DNA of 64,000 nucleotides from Phlebopus portentosus (Eukaryota; Basidiomycota; Agaricomycetes; Boletales; Boletinellaceae). How positions within the stretch are numbered: position 1 is the stretch's first letter; each line of letters begins with the position of its first letter. Positions 1-12,083 of this stretch are shown here, piece by piece. The DNA lies in the NCBI GenBank assembly GCA_037892935.1, contig JAYXKI010000005.1:1984001-2048000 (forward strand), read 5' to 3'. Below the pieces are notes generated by a model, which had not been told where the DNA came from, searched no databases, and was given only the letters and a program-made list of their open reading frames with translations. A program made the translations under genes and the position numbers.

Positions 1-1320
1 GAGCGGAACAGAGATTACAATCAACATCAAAGTCTCTTTATAGATTGTGGGGGACTACCTAGGACCGCCGGGAGTCGCAATATGATAACATTTGGAGAAG
101 CTAACAGGCAGAGGCGAAGAAGCGGAATTTGATGTTTCCCGCATGTCCACGGGACCAGGCGAAACTGCGGAAAATATATCTGAAGGAGAGAGAGAGTGGG
201 TGGCATGCTCCAGGTTTATCAACATCGAAGGTCATTCGTACACTCCACGCCAGTAAAGCGGCCCGGAGGAAAAGCTACCGTTGCTGTTCTTTCGCTTGTA
301 GTGCACGCGCGGCTGAACGATATGGCGAGTAAATCAGACATACACAGTTCTGGGGCAGGAAGGATCCTAGCATTCGACAGGCTCTCAGACTGAGATGGAA
401 CAAAGCGAACAGGCGACGTACCATCGGTAGCGCTCTTAATCGGTTCTCCCTCCAGGACACTTTTGTGGGGAAGTTTGCGGGGAAGTTTGATTGATGGCAT
501 AAGAATCGGCGCTTTTCACGAGTTGGGCAGAAGGAGCAGGCGCGTGTATAATGTCAACAGGGAAAGATATAACGAAATACGAGAGAATGTGGGAAAGGAA
601 GTGACGGTCAAATTTCAGAAATGTATGCTAGTGATCCGAACAGTGACTCCATATATAGTATTTTCATGATCTGCCTTGAATACGAGAATAACTTGACTTA
701 GTCCTCCACATAGTGAATTTAGCAATATCCTCTGGCCGGTGTGGTAAGGAGCGCTCACCTGTATGTACCAACTCCTTACGACCAGGACTGAATATCGCTG
801 CCTGAATCAGTTTGCGGTTCCGTCATCAGAAGTAGGGGTTTCAACCAATTCCCGGATAGGCATCCTGCGGTCTCGGCTCGAGTTGTATGTATGTCATGAT
901 TCGTACAGGTACCATGCTAATATACTTCCTGTAATCTCTTTGCATTTCGATTGACGGGAGGGTCGATAGCGAGCTGTATGCCATCCGCATATGAAGAGAA
1001 CAGGAAATACTGGTGTCGGGAAGAACCAGGATTTCGGAAAGCGTGCCATGTCCTTTGTCGAACCAGCCAATCGTCTGAAACGATATCGCTTGATGCTAAA
1101 GTAAATGTTCTGAGTGATGCAGACCCGTAACGATCCCAAGCTGCTGCCGTTGTAAACTTTTTGAATTCTCCTCGAATTAACCATTCAAGACAGAGGCGGT
1201 AACATCCTGGTCTAGAGCAAAACAGAATAACAGCGAGTCAAAAAAAATATCAATTATACAACAGACTGCCGCGACCCGGCCAGACGGTCTGCAACCTGTA
1301 CACCGACGTCAGGATAGTAA
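1..1320. other. No supported gene
   Basis: Only short overlapping ORFs on both strands are present. None has a recognisable domain, a signal peptide or a convincing exon-intron chain. The right edge is the 3' flank of GOT1. Confidence 0.5.
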
Positions 1321-1946
1321 TCAGACAACAAACAACAGAGCAGCGCAAGAACGCACGTCGCGAATGTAAGGGAGAGATAATAAAGTTCCAACGAACGGAA
1401 GCTGCCGTAGGAAAGTGAGTATGACGGGAAAGAAATCTCTGTATATCATGAAAAAAGAGCGTAAAAAGGTATTCATCAAATCAGACAATGTCATCGCGTC
1501 GTTGATGACAATGGAGAACGCACCCAAAGAGGTTAAGGAACCCGAATGTCTCAATAACGACACCCACGAATGGCCATTTGAGAAACACGAGTATGACACC
1601 ACCGAAAAAGCAAATCGTCCCTCGTAGCTTCTGTTTGCGAGCGAAAAAGTAGAATGTCTTTCTCGCGCCAATGATGAGCGTGATCCCAGACAGAAAGAGA
1701 ACCTGACAACAATGCGAGATTAGCTCGATAGCGCACACAAGCCACGTTCAGAGAAATGAACGCACATTCCCTAATGCTAGCAAACTTCCGTCGAAGAATA
1801 GAACGACTCCGAGTAGCATGAACAACACGCCGAACGAGGTCAGCGCAACACCAATTTCTGCACAAAAAATAACATAGCCACGGTCAGAGAGAGAGGGAGA
1901 GATTTGTTTCGAGACGAAACTAACTTTGGGCATCCGTGAGCCACAT
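1321..1946 (-). CDS. GOT1: Golgi transport protein 1 (Got1)
   Basis: A small four-pass membrane protein of the Got1/Sft2 type, which in yeast helps ER-Golgi vesicle traffic and fusion at the Golgi. Four exons join cleanly: 1946-1925, 1857-1766, 1702-1524 and 1438-1321, with GT...AG introns of 63-85 bp, giving 136 aa, the normal family length. The protein starts MWLTDAQKIGVALTSFG, a near-standard Got1 N-terminus. It contains VVLFFDGSLLALGN, then LIIGARKTFYFFARKQKLRG, a FFGG segment, and ends near DFFPVILTFLRQLP and LLSLPYIRD. The start is chosen because MWLTD is the family start and splices in frame at codon 8. It is the first gene of a three-gene minus-strand run. Confidence 0.93.
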
Positions 1947-2333
1947 ACTCGAGAATCTATCGATACAAGGACCAGATGTCAAGACCAAGCAAGAGGCCGG
2001 GTGAGTCTTTTTATGTTCTGAAGGCAAACGCGGTACGCGATTTGCCACGTACGCGTCTAGATCGACATGATCGACGTTCACGTGAGAATCGACACCTTTT
2101 TTTTTGGAATATTTATTGTCCTCCCTATGTAGTCGTGTGCTAAGGTACATAGAATAGAAAGAATAAGAAGTGACGTGATCAAAAAACGTTTAAAGTGAAA
2201 AAATTACGTGGAGAACCACATGCTTTTTGAAGTTTACGAAGTTGACTATCCGAAAGATAAGTACTGTCGGTGTGCAGACGTTAAGAACCTTCACTTCTCT
2301 GTTGCTCATATCTGTTCTCGGTTTGAACGATAA

Positions 2334-4211
2334 CTACTGTTCGAGTTCTATCGCTATGCTAGTTAGGAAGTCACATCGCTCTTGCTGATCCTGAGAAATT
2401 GTCTCCATTCTTGTCGCATTTGTCTGAAACAAGATTCTTTGTTTCCCATCGAACGGCACCCACTTCGCAGTCCCTTCTGCACGATGCGTATTCGGATCGA
2501 ACGATCGAACAAAGCTTGTCCAGTATCCTTGAATCACCGGAATGATATTCGCGTTTGTCGTGAAGTAACTCGCTGGAGGAGTTCCGGTCGTGCTGTTAAG
2601 TCCCCATATCGCTGAAACCTCGACTGTATGTGGCACCCCTAATCCTTTTGCTACCTGACACTTGTCTTCAACGTTGTAACTAAGGCATGACCATTAATCA
2701 TGTATCTATCAAATCTCGGTTTCTTGTTCGTACTCACTGGTAAAGCCAGTTCGGACGTGGATTTCTGAATCTTCGAATCTGATTGCTGATAAAAATGCCG
2801 GGACAGATATATCGCATCTCTCCGTACGCGGTCGCCGCATTAAAATAGAAGGTTCCGTGGTCTGGAAATTGTTCCGATTCGGGGTAAAAAAAATGGATCG
2901 TATCGAGTGATGTTTGATTCAGCTTAGGGAAGTTATCGAGTAGGAAGTTGTCCATGTCCGATTCCGAATCAAGGCTCGATGGAGTGAAGATTGTACCTTC
3001 AATCTGTCAATCATGATAAGGAAAGCTTCAAATGGAAATGCTCACCTTCGTTTGTATCATCACTTTTAAAGGTGAGTACTTTTTCTTTTAATCAAGTATA
3101 AATGACGTACCCGAAAACCGAAGGTACTCTCACGAACTTCCCTTCCTCAAAAAGCCTGAATGGAACGTCTGGAAGGAAATTTCCGTCGACTATTGCTCCG
3201 TAGAGAAAGTTCGGCGGATTGTCTCTTCCAGGGAAAGGTATCGCGATATTGTTATTCTGAAGGGTGCTTATATTCAAGGCGCGAAGGCATGCAAGCGAGT
3301 CTGTGGAATTCGCACACCCCACACGCTCAACGAGCGCGTCATATTCAAATTGCGCTCCCGAGACGGTCAGAATAGGCGGGAAAGACTGTGATTCGGCAAT
3401 GACAGCGTGAAAGAGATCTGTTGATGCGCCTGAGAATGCTGTGAGGTGAAGTGTAATCGATTGAGCTCCTGCGCTATCACCGCCGAGGACGACATGCTCC
3501 GGATTACCACCAAACTAATGAATTACCGTGTCAAGATACTAAATGCTGACGCTCAGAAGTGCATCAAAATACCTTGGAAATGTGCTCGTGCACCCATTGA
3601 AGCGCCTTCCTTTGGTCAAGAATTCCAACATTGATATCGCCATCGCTTTGGACTTCCTTACTTGCAAGGAATCCATACGGTCCCACTCGGTAATTGTGCG
3701 TAACCACTACCATATCCATTTCTGCTGCTTTGATCAACTCCGAAGCATTGTAGTTGGCATTTGAGAGCGAATTTAAGCCGCCACCTTGGATCCAAAAGAA
3801 AACGGGCAACTTAGAATGGGCCGATGCACTTGAGGGAGCGAAGACATCGAGGAAGAGACAGTCCTCTGAATAACCTGCTTCGGGGAAATTTGCACCCGTG
3901 CTTAAGCAGATTGGGCCATGCTGAATGGAGTTGTTGAGCATCAGTAGGTAGCTCTCCCAAACTAACGCGAACGATCACACCGTGTCCGCTACTTGAACCG
4001 TGTCATTCGCTGGTGGGTCGACGGGAGCTCGAAAGCGCAAGTTACCGAGCGGAGGTGCCGCATATCGAATACCAAGCCATTGACTGATTCCGTTCGGGAG
4101 CGCGGTCCCAAGGTATCTCGTATTCCCAACGTCCACAAGTGGGTCGACAGCATGCACAAGTCCGACCCCGAATGCAACAAGGACAACTCCCTGTTTGAAT
4201 ACAGCGTGCAT
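2334..4211 (-). CDS. Secreted type-B carboxylesterase/lipase
   Basis: An alpha/beta-hydrolase of the carboxylesterase type-B family, expected to hydrolyse ester substrates outside the cell. The start at 4211 (MHAVFKQGVVLVAF) gives a typical signal peptide; an in-frame ATG 81 bp upstream would add a non-hydrophobic tail. Exon 1 is 4211-3981 and exon 2 is 3920-3573; exon 3 starts at 3514; two further introns lie near 3100 and 2990-3060 and one near 2640-2730. Visible motifs are SEDCLFLDVFAP (family signature), WIQGGG (oxyanion loop), GGDSAGA (nucleophile elbow, catalytic Ser) and GVPHTVEVSAIWG near the C-terminus (catalytic His). Length is about 550 aa, normal for the family. The natural substrate cannot be read from sequence. 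Confidence 0.9.
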
Positions 4212-4298
4212 GCCTAAATACTTTCCTCTGGAAAATCCGTGTTGGACAACGAGACTTGAGGAGGGAACATTGTTCTCCAGGCGTAACACCACGCATGG

Positions 4299-4306
4299 CT
4301 TTTATA
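4299..4306 (-). promoter_or_regulatory. TATA-like element of the carboxylesterase
   Basis: On the minus strand the sequence reads TATAAAAG, about 90 bp upstream of the esterase ATG at 4211. This is a suitable place for a fungal TATA box; assigning it to this gene is inference. Confidence 0.45.
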
Positions 4307-4309
4307 TCA

Positions 4310-5739
4310 TAACTCTCTCCAAAGCTCCCTTTCTGCCGGATGCCGCTCAGGCTCGCTCACGCGCCACAAGCGACGCCTATTCTTGGCATTAATTTACATC
4401 ACTAATCTTCTGAGACCACACTAGCCCGCATCACCAGATCAACCCGGACCACAGCGGAAGGAAATTATATAGCTCATAGCATGTGGAAGTGATGCTGACT
4501 GATGCACACCGGGCGAAGAAAGGATTTCAGACCTACCCAGAATTTTGGTCGAAATGGAAAATACCTCCCGTGACTGGCCAGTTTCACGTTCCAGCCAAAG
4601 TTCTAGAGGGTCCTATATGGAATCTTGTCCAGTGCGATATATAATAATACGGTTTTAGATCACCTGAATTCTGTTTGCTACAGAAATCCCAACACGCATC
4701 TGCGATGATCAGAATGTTGATTCGTCATGAAAAGAGCTAACCCACCTCTAACCACCTACCTGCTCTTCCTTCAGACTCAGACTCAGAACTGATCGGAAAT
4801 TACTTTTTTCGGCGTCTACACGGACACTCGATCATGCGAATCATTCAATCAGCCTCCGACCAGCGAATGAAAGTGAATCGGAGATTACAAGCGAGGCTCT
4901 TGCTCAAATAATCTGAAATGGACTGGCTCGTCTATGCTCTGCTGGATGGAAGAATTCAACAGGTCTTATGTGATTTGCGACCACCGAGTCTTATATATTC
5001 TATTTTCAGCAAATTTCTCAGAAAGCGTGCTTTCGGCGAGGAGTACTACAGCCGTTTACATAAGTAATGGCATATTGTATCATGTGTCAAGTGGACTTGG
5101 TGAAAAATTTGGTTGAATCTGAGGTCCGCAACACCATCAGCCCCAACTCTCCTTCACTGAAACTTGGTTTACATGTGTTACTCATAGAAAAGGAAAAGGA
5201 AAATTTTCTCAATGATGATACCAATCAGTGTCTTTGTGGTGTCTTCTTGCCCACTACTGCAAATCTTTTCTTTTCTTTCAAATCTTGACAGGCAGTAAAC
5301 AATATTCAATTTCCAAGCCTGTTCTAAGTAGTTTAGTCGAGAATTGAGCTCAGGACAAATGGGTAGTAGAGAGGAAAGATAGAAGGCAAGCCGGATGCAC
5401 AGTATAACGGCGTGTTTTCCCGTTATAAAGTTTGTTTTTTTCATAGGCGCAAAAACCGACATGGATGACGGTTGACATTACTATACGATATGCGCAAATA
5501 GGTACAAGCAAACACAAATTAAAATCGAGAAAGCAGGGGTGTCTATTAATACAATGATAAGCTACGAAAAAGAAAAAAAAACTGAGAAGTTATCGTGTGT
5601 CAAGGGCTCAAGGATTTACGAAGCAAAAGACGGAAGAATATCCAATCGTCATTCAGTAGCCACGATAATACGAGTCCGAAAATCCCATACGTAAGAAATC
5701 GGAATTGAATGACAGATCAAATAGATGACTTTTTAAAAC
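4310..5739. other. Intergenic, no supported gene
   Basis: About 1.4 kb between the esterase start and the 3' end of the FAS1 gene. It holds short ORFs only, AT-rich in the second half. I see no domain, RNA gene or repeat. Confidence 0.5.
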
Positions 5740-6999
5740 TTAAATACCGAGTGCTCCGGCTAAAACAATGCCAAAAATGCTCAGCGGAATCTCTAAGCTA
5801 GAAGCGGAGGAGCTTGACGAGCCTGTCGCGACATTACCAGCGGACGTCGGCGTTGGCGTGAATCCAATCGGTCCAGATTCTGTTGTGGACGACGTGGCAG
5901 CAGCATTCGCAGAACTCACTGCGCTACTTGCGGCGCTCTCGTCAGAGTCACCATCAAGTAAAACACTGTCAACAATGTGCAGGACCCCATTCCACAAAAC
6001 GATGTCCGGCGTCGTAATTCCCGCCGTGGAGTTTCCGACTGTCACGAATCCGCCAGTTGAGCTGAAAGTTGCGCTCAGCCCCTCACCAGCGCCAGTTGTT
6101 ACGTTTGAGCCTCCTAATTCAATGAGGTTGCCTGAGTATACGGTGGTGCCATTGATAACATGGTTCCTAAGCACGTTCGTGAGGACAGTAGCATTTGAAC
6201 CCGCCGCAGAAAGATTCTGCTGTGCAGTAGCAAAGGCCGCATCCGAGGGAGCGAAGATGGTCACGCCATGTTGACGATTGAGCGTATCCAGTAAAGATGC
6301 ATTTTGAAGAGCGGAGGTAAATGATGTGAGATTGTTTGCGAAAAGCGCTGCCTCCAAATCTCCCGGATAATCGATCACCGCAGTAGTGACGTGAACAGTG
6401 ATGTTGCCCACTGTGGTGGAGTTAACCACGATATTAGGAGTGCTATTATGGATACTCCATCAGAATAAGATATATGATAATAAAATTAGGAGTAGTCGCA
6501 CTTCTGATTCAAAATGGTAACTGTTCCGCTTAGATCTGACCACGCGAGCACCTGGCGCTTGTTGCCTCCAGGAAAACTACGTCAGATGAATTCAACAACG
6601 TGCGCCCAATCGTCGTATTCGGGTACGTCGCAGTCGTGTTGAAGGTGCCAGGAACGACATGGTAAGACAAGAGTTCTGTAAGAGATTCAGCACTGGAGGT
6701 TACGTTAGGAAGTGCTCCAGCCCCTTGATTGGTGACGTCAGTAATTTGTGATATAATAAGAAGAACAAAAACGAACAAGCATCATTGTTGGGCGCAAAGA
6801 CAGTCTGAGGACCAGAACCAAGCTCGGCCAACAAGCTCTGGCCCGTAGACGTCTGGTTGACGACGGTTGAGGCATTAATGAAAGACGTCAATCCGAGACT
6901 CTGAAGTTGCTGAACGAGTTCAGTGAGAAACGTGGTGTTTTGAGACGCAACAGGGGCGGCTAAGAGGGCCAGTGTCGAGAAAGCTGTTGAAAAGCGCAT
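5740..6999 (-). CDS. Two-domain fasciclin (FAS1) protein, likely GPI-anchored
   Basis: A cell-surface protein with two FAS1 domains, a family linked to cell adhesion and wall structure in fungi. The start at 6999 gives the signal peptide MRFSTAFSTLALLAAPVASQ. The first FAS1 domain shows QTVFAPNNDA, is split by an intron near 6780 (after this motif), and continues with LLSYHVVPG and SSDVVFLEA. A second intron lies near 6430-6530. The second domain shows VTIFAPSDAAF, VLRNHVINGT and WNGVLHIVDSVLL, the classic H2-like end. A Ser/Ala/Thr-rich stretch follows, then the hydrophobic C-terminus SIFGIVLAGALGI, which looks like a GPI signal. There are many Asn-X-Ser/Thr sites. The length of about 370-390 aa fits a fungal two-FAS1 protein. 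Confidence 0.9.
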
Positions 7000-9900
7000 C
7001 GTGAATCGCTCTTTGGAGGGGAGATACAAAGGTGCGCGGAAGGGTGAGACTTGATCAACTTCTCAGACCAGTACAAGTGCTCCTGTTAAATATGTGGTTC
7101 CACGATTGACGCACGGGGACGTACTCGGCACCGGGCTGATGTCATCCTGTCCTTCTGTCGTCATTAGAAGCACATCCGAGAAACGATACAGCTGAACACG
7201 ACTTCATAACAAATGGAAGCGGATCCGTTAGCCACAGACAGAAACAACGATCAATCTCCGAAATTGTTGTGGTGATTCTTTCTACCAAGGTCATATTCTT
7301 CAGGATATTGAGCCCGAAAAGTCTTGCGCTGGTGTGCTGGTGGAGTAATATTGTGTGCGATTTTGGAAGAAAGAACAAAGACGGCCCCTCTGAGCCATGT
7401 CGTTGAAGTCAGGAACAGGGGAACAGGTATGACGAAGTTGTTGGCCTGCGTCGCTTTTTCCCGCGTCACGTTCAGTCGGAGCTCCATCGTCCGATCTATT
7501 GCCGTCCTGGGCTGACGTCGATCTTGATCTCGGAAACAAATGTCTTGGATTTGAAGATTTTAATCGTTGTTTCTAAAATTTTAGAAACTGAGTCGCTCAC
7601 TGTCAGCTAGACTTTTGTCTTGATCCAAACCATTGGAGTACATTGCGGCGATGACTTGGAGAAGAAGCGCGAGTGAAAAAACTTCTCATCATCATCAGCG
7701 TCTGTTCGCGTCCAAACGCGGTCTTCTGCATCTGGAACATCAGGCGTAATATTCAGCCATTCTGATCGCTTTGACAGAGTGATGTATACTCACCCGTTGA
7801 AGTCTCTTTCCTACATAACGAACGTCCCAAACTGATCTGTGATACGCCGAGCAAAGTCGTAGAGCGTAGATCAGCTTGTGTCTCACAATTTCAACCTGTT
7901 CGTAAGTGTCTCGCATCGAGTTCGGCTGTATCAAAGGAGAAGTGACTGTACCTAGGGGGTGTCTGTGATACTTCGCTGACCCTGGATAAGTCCAATGGCT
8001 AGAGTGACGATTGGCATGCTTTATGTCGAGCGCATAGGGATAATTCAAGATTGACAGTCAAGTACAAGGTACTACTCTCATACTGTGGTTGTATCACTTG
8101 GGAATCTGGTCTACGAGGGGGACAAGAGCAACCAGAGAGAGCGGATCCAATGGATTCTTGTTCAGAGAGATATCAGATAACACTGATGCAAAAATCCGAT
8201 TCCTTCACCAATACAGATCCATCCATAGATATCCTTAAAGTAGGTTAGAGTCCACCAGTTCATCTCTTCTCCCAGGCCCAGAGTCAATGCATCCTAGCCT
8301 ACTTCATTTTGGGTTCGTTCCGCATTGCAGAACTCTTCTGAAAGACGAGTATATTCCAATTGTCCGAAGAAATCGGTTTCATGGTTTTCACATATCGAAG
8401 ATCGGATAAGGATGCAGCGGCTACAAGCAGGTATTTAAGACTGTATATATCAAGGAAAACGCCGGATTTAGAAGCGTCGAGGTTATATCGATTCCGAGAA
8501 CGCAAAGTCAGCATCTCGGCTAGACAGTATTTAGGAAAGCACACACGAATTTCGACGAGGAGACGCAGGGAGATGCACACTATGCACGATGCAGAAGCTT
8601 ATCTAGTTCATTCTCCTCTGCTGTCGAGAACTATTCCCAAAGGAAATAGGCACGTAAAAGTCCTTGATCTCGAACGGCTATCCCGACTCGGCCTCTACTT
8701 TGATATTCAAGACTCAGCAGCATCTTCTTCTAACTCACTAGAAGAAAACAGATACGATATGCGTATAGACGAATCAACGGTTTCGAATCGGCGCGAGGAA
8801 ATAATTTTAAATGTGAACTCAGCCCAGCCAGGACGTTTGCTTGTATGTGTCTTCTAGATCCGGAGAGGAAGATATTCGTTGAGCGTAAGCCGACTGTGCT
8901 GAATCCCAATCTTGAAAGATCTGTAGGCTCGAAATTGCTTGTCGGAAACATAGCAATCTTACTTACAGAAGTCGCGTAGAAGCTTAGTTTTTTTTTTACA
9001 TAAGTCTATGCTAGAAAACTCTAAGCTCAAATTCACTTACATACATTATACCATCCTCCAGGGATATCATAACGCCGAAACCGATAAATTTACAGCGTAA
9101 GGTTGCTTGACGCCCAGTAGAACTACTTCGTTGTATTTTTCCATGTCTGAATTCCGAGGATCTGTGACGGCGAGAAATCAAAGTTTGCAGCAAGTCAAAG
9201 CTCCAAGCGTTCGTTGTATCCCGAACGCGTATGTTACGTCCGAATTTTCGTGCGTTCTCGTTTCCTTCTAGCGCCCAGATGAATTCATGCAACATGTAGT
9301 TCTCGACGCTGCACAAATCAACCCCAAAACTTTAGGATTTCAAGAAGTATGCACAGAGTCTTAAGTTGCAGTAACCTCCGGTTCTCCACGCCAAAAGATT
9401 GATCTCCGTGCCATCCGTCCGTCGCCGTCTAGAATTCAAGTTGGCAGACATTCAAGAATGCATTACAAACTAAAATGTACATACCTTATTCTACATGTCA
9501 CAACATTGCGTACGTGGCCACCGCCGCCGTCACCGCCAACACGATACCTCGACGAGAAAGCAGGAGTAATGAAGATAAACTTCTCGGCGCACAGCAAGGA
9601 TTGTTCGGTCTAAGGGAGGTAGAAGAGTGCTTGATTGACACGGACACGATTCCCACCAGTCCCCGTCCCCGAAAAACTTCATACCAAAACCCTTGCAAGA
9701 GAACAGTGGAAGTTATTGTCAAGTATATTATTGGCATCGCGATAATCGCTAAAGGCGAACAGACGAGCACAGGTCTCGCAGGGTCGAAAATAAAGTCAGT
9801 CGCCTATGGACACACACGGGGGGAGAAGTAAGGCAGCAAATAAGAGATATAAAGCGATATAGAGCGGTATTGCAGAGAATGATAAAGAAAGTACAAGGGA

Positions 9901-10293
9901 GAGAAAGAGAGAAAGACGTAAAAGAGAGAAAGGAAGCATATACCAAATAATTACGCGGGAGATTCGCAAGACTGAAGTCAAGAATGACAATGACATTGGA
10001 AGTCTCCTCCGATCCAATAGCTGACGATTATAGAGTTACAATTAGGCTCGACAGTTGACAGTCGTGTCGTCCGAGGGTGAATGAAATCAATAAGTTACTG
10101 CGTAGAGGAATTCGCGCGATGGCATTGCACTGGGAAATTGCTGCACTGTTCGAAAGACACATCTAACCAAGACAGATCTGGGCTAAAAGATCAAGCGTTA
10201 GTTGGTCAGCCGACTAGAACACGACTTGTCTGGCTGGCGCACCAATATTGCTATTCTGAAAGATGAAAGAAAGGACAACGCAAAGATATGGTA
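7000..10293. other. Gene-poor stretch with weak ORFs
   Basis: 3.3 kb without a gene I can support. A minus-strand ORF at 9011-9316 (LHEFIWALEGNENARKFGR...) has a vague F-box-protein-like flavour. A plus-strand ORF of 165 aa at 8360-8857 is the longest but has no known motif and may be a shadow. Minus-strand ORFs at 9498-10017 contain hydrophobic runs (SFLTSVLRISRVIIWYMLPF) and a GA/CT-rich tract at about 9880-9945. These may be remnants or exons of unrecognised genes. Confidence 0.35.
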
Positions 10294-11878
10294 TCACTGT
10301 TTGGCACGCATCACCCGTTCGTATGAGTCATATAACGGGTTGTATTTCGTGAGGACCGTCATGTGCGTCGCGAGATATTGCGGTGGCAATAATTGATGGA
10401 ACCCTTCGTTAGGATCTCTTCGATTCTCCGCAGGGAAATACACTACGAGAGGTGGCGACGACGGTCGGGACATGGTGGGTAAAGAACTCAATGCGGTGAG
10501 AGCCGCGGAGGAAGAGGAAGTGGAGATTGTCGAGAGCGTCCGTGTGCGGTCTGGCCTTCCCCAACCGCCTACTAACCGGGACGAAGCAGGCGCCGGGAGC
10601 GTCGTGACAGAGTGCAAGGAGGATATTGAGTTCTTTCTCGATGGTAATCGATCTTGACTGTCGGTTGACGCGCCGGTGGGGGATTCTCTAAATGATGTCG
10701 AAAAGTACGAAGGCGAGCCTGCCCGACTCGGAGTCGACGGCGATGTAGTCAATTGCGCTTGAGCAGCTTCGGAGTTAACTGTGAGAGGCGCAAGCCGCGC
10801 GGGCCTGAGTGCAGCGCCGTGGTATGACTGTCCTCGGATGAGTGGATGCGGGGGCATATCTCTTTTCACATCACCATGCGTCGAGGTATGTCTAACGAAC
10901 GTCGTTCGTTTCGCCGCTGACTTCTGCCGTAGCTGCGTCGGCGAAGGCGCTTCAGATCGAACTTGTCGGACAGGCGGAGCCTTCGCTGTTGGCTGCTCGA
11001 GAACAGGTGGAGGTGGAGACGTTGGAACAGGAGTGGCAGGCGTAGACTGTGCCTGTACTCGGACAACAGGAGGCGGAATCATCTCGTCCTGTCGAGAAGT
11101 TGGAGGAGCAAGAACGGCAGCGGCAGTACCAGCAGCAGCATCCGGCCGAACAGTCTCAACTCTCGTCAGGTCCACATCGAGCTCTGCACGAGGCGTCGTC
11201 ACGTCGTCGTCGAACCTATTTGGTGCTCGGTCCGCTTTGCCGTAGATATTGTTTCCGCCGTTCATCCTGTTCTCAGGCGGCAGTGATTCATCTATAGCTC
11301 TTTGTCGTTCAACGGGCATCACTGTCCCTCGACCGCCCGTGTTTGTCTCTTCTGCATCTTCGTCTGTATCTACTGCATGGTGAATTTGCGGCGTCGCCGC
11401 ACCACTCTCGCTTGAGACCCATTCGTCATCGGAATCAGCTGTGTCATCTGAACGCGCTATCGAGAAGTTCGGTCTTTGTGGACGATTCTGCGTTTGCGGC
11501 TGTTTGCCCTTGTTCGAAGGGGGAGCGTGCGCCCGTTTGTGTGTTACAGTAATCTGTTCCTTTGACCGAATTCGAGAATTGGAGGAGAGATAAGCGGCGC
11601 GTAGCTGTGTAGGTCGACCTTGAAGTAGCTGAATAAATAGAAGCAAAAACCAGATATGTATGAGAATAATCCACAACATTAAAAAAGTGAAAACGTACAT
11701 CAACGGCGCTGTTGCTGTTACCTGACCTCTTGAGGTTCTGTTGTTGCTTCTGCTGAGCCGAGTCCGTCTGAGTAAGAGCAAGATTGTTCAACCCGACTTT
11801 TGAACTCCCACCCGAGGCAGTGCGATGGTGTTGCTGCAGTCTTCCACTGGGGTTGCGGGCCTTGTTGTGAGCAGGCAT
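10294..11878 (-). CDS. Disordered Ser/Pro-rich protein, TCO89-like (tentative)
   Basis: Two exons, 11878-11699 and 11628-10294, with a 70-bp intron (gtacgt...attcag), encode 504 aa. The N-terminus MPAHNKARNPSGRLQQHHR followed by HRTASGGSSKVGL, and the acidic motif SDDEWVSSESGAATP, recall the fungal TORC1 accessory subunit Tco89 family; this link is from memory of the motif style and is not certain. The rest is low-complexity (Ser, Pro, Thr, Ala), with a more ordered C-terminus containing VVYFPAENRRDPNEGFHQLL and LTKYNPLYDSYERVMR. It is divergent from UTP6, with 205 bp between the start codons. If it is Tco89-like it would act at the vacuole in TORC1 signalling. Confidence 0.65.
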
Positions 11879-12083
11879 TGTCGACGACGAGTCGGGCGGG
11901 AGAGACGAGACTGGAGCGATGAGGAGATATGGTCGATGGATGTTCGGTCCGTTTTCCATTGGCATTGGTCCATGCTCGCTTTTCTCACGCCTATTCCGGA
12001 TCTGTACAGTCAACTCTTAATTTCACTTCTGCTTTATACCACACTAGTACTATCCAATACTTGCATAGAAAACTTGGCTGAAG
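11879..12083. promoter_or_regulatory. Bidirectional promoter region
   Basis: 205 bp separate the divergent start codons of the TCO89-like gene (minus) and UTP6 (plus). Both promoters must lie here or overlap the 5' exons. No clear TATA box is seen. Confidence 0.5.

Noticed and set aside
5768..6274. 168-aa plus-strand ORF
   Set aside because: Antisense to the second FAS1 domain, which has clear motifs.
8360..8857. 165-aa plus-strand ORF
   Set aside because: No domain, no conserved motif, and open frames also on the opposite strand; length alone is not enough.
10781..11245. 154-aa Cys/Gly-rich plus-strand ORF
   Set aside because: Antisense shadow of the Pro/Thr/Ala-rich exon of the TCO89-like gene.
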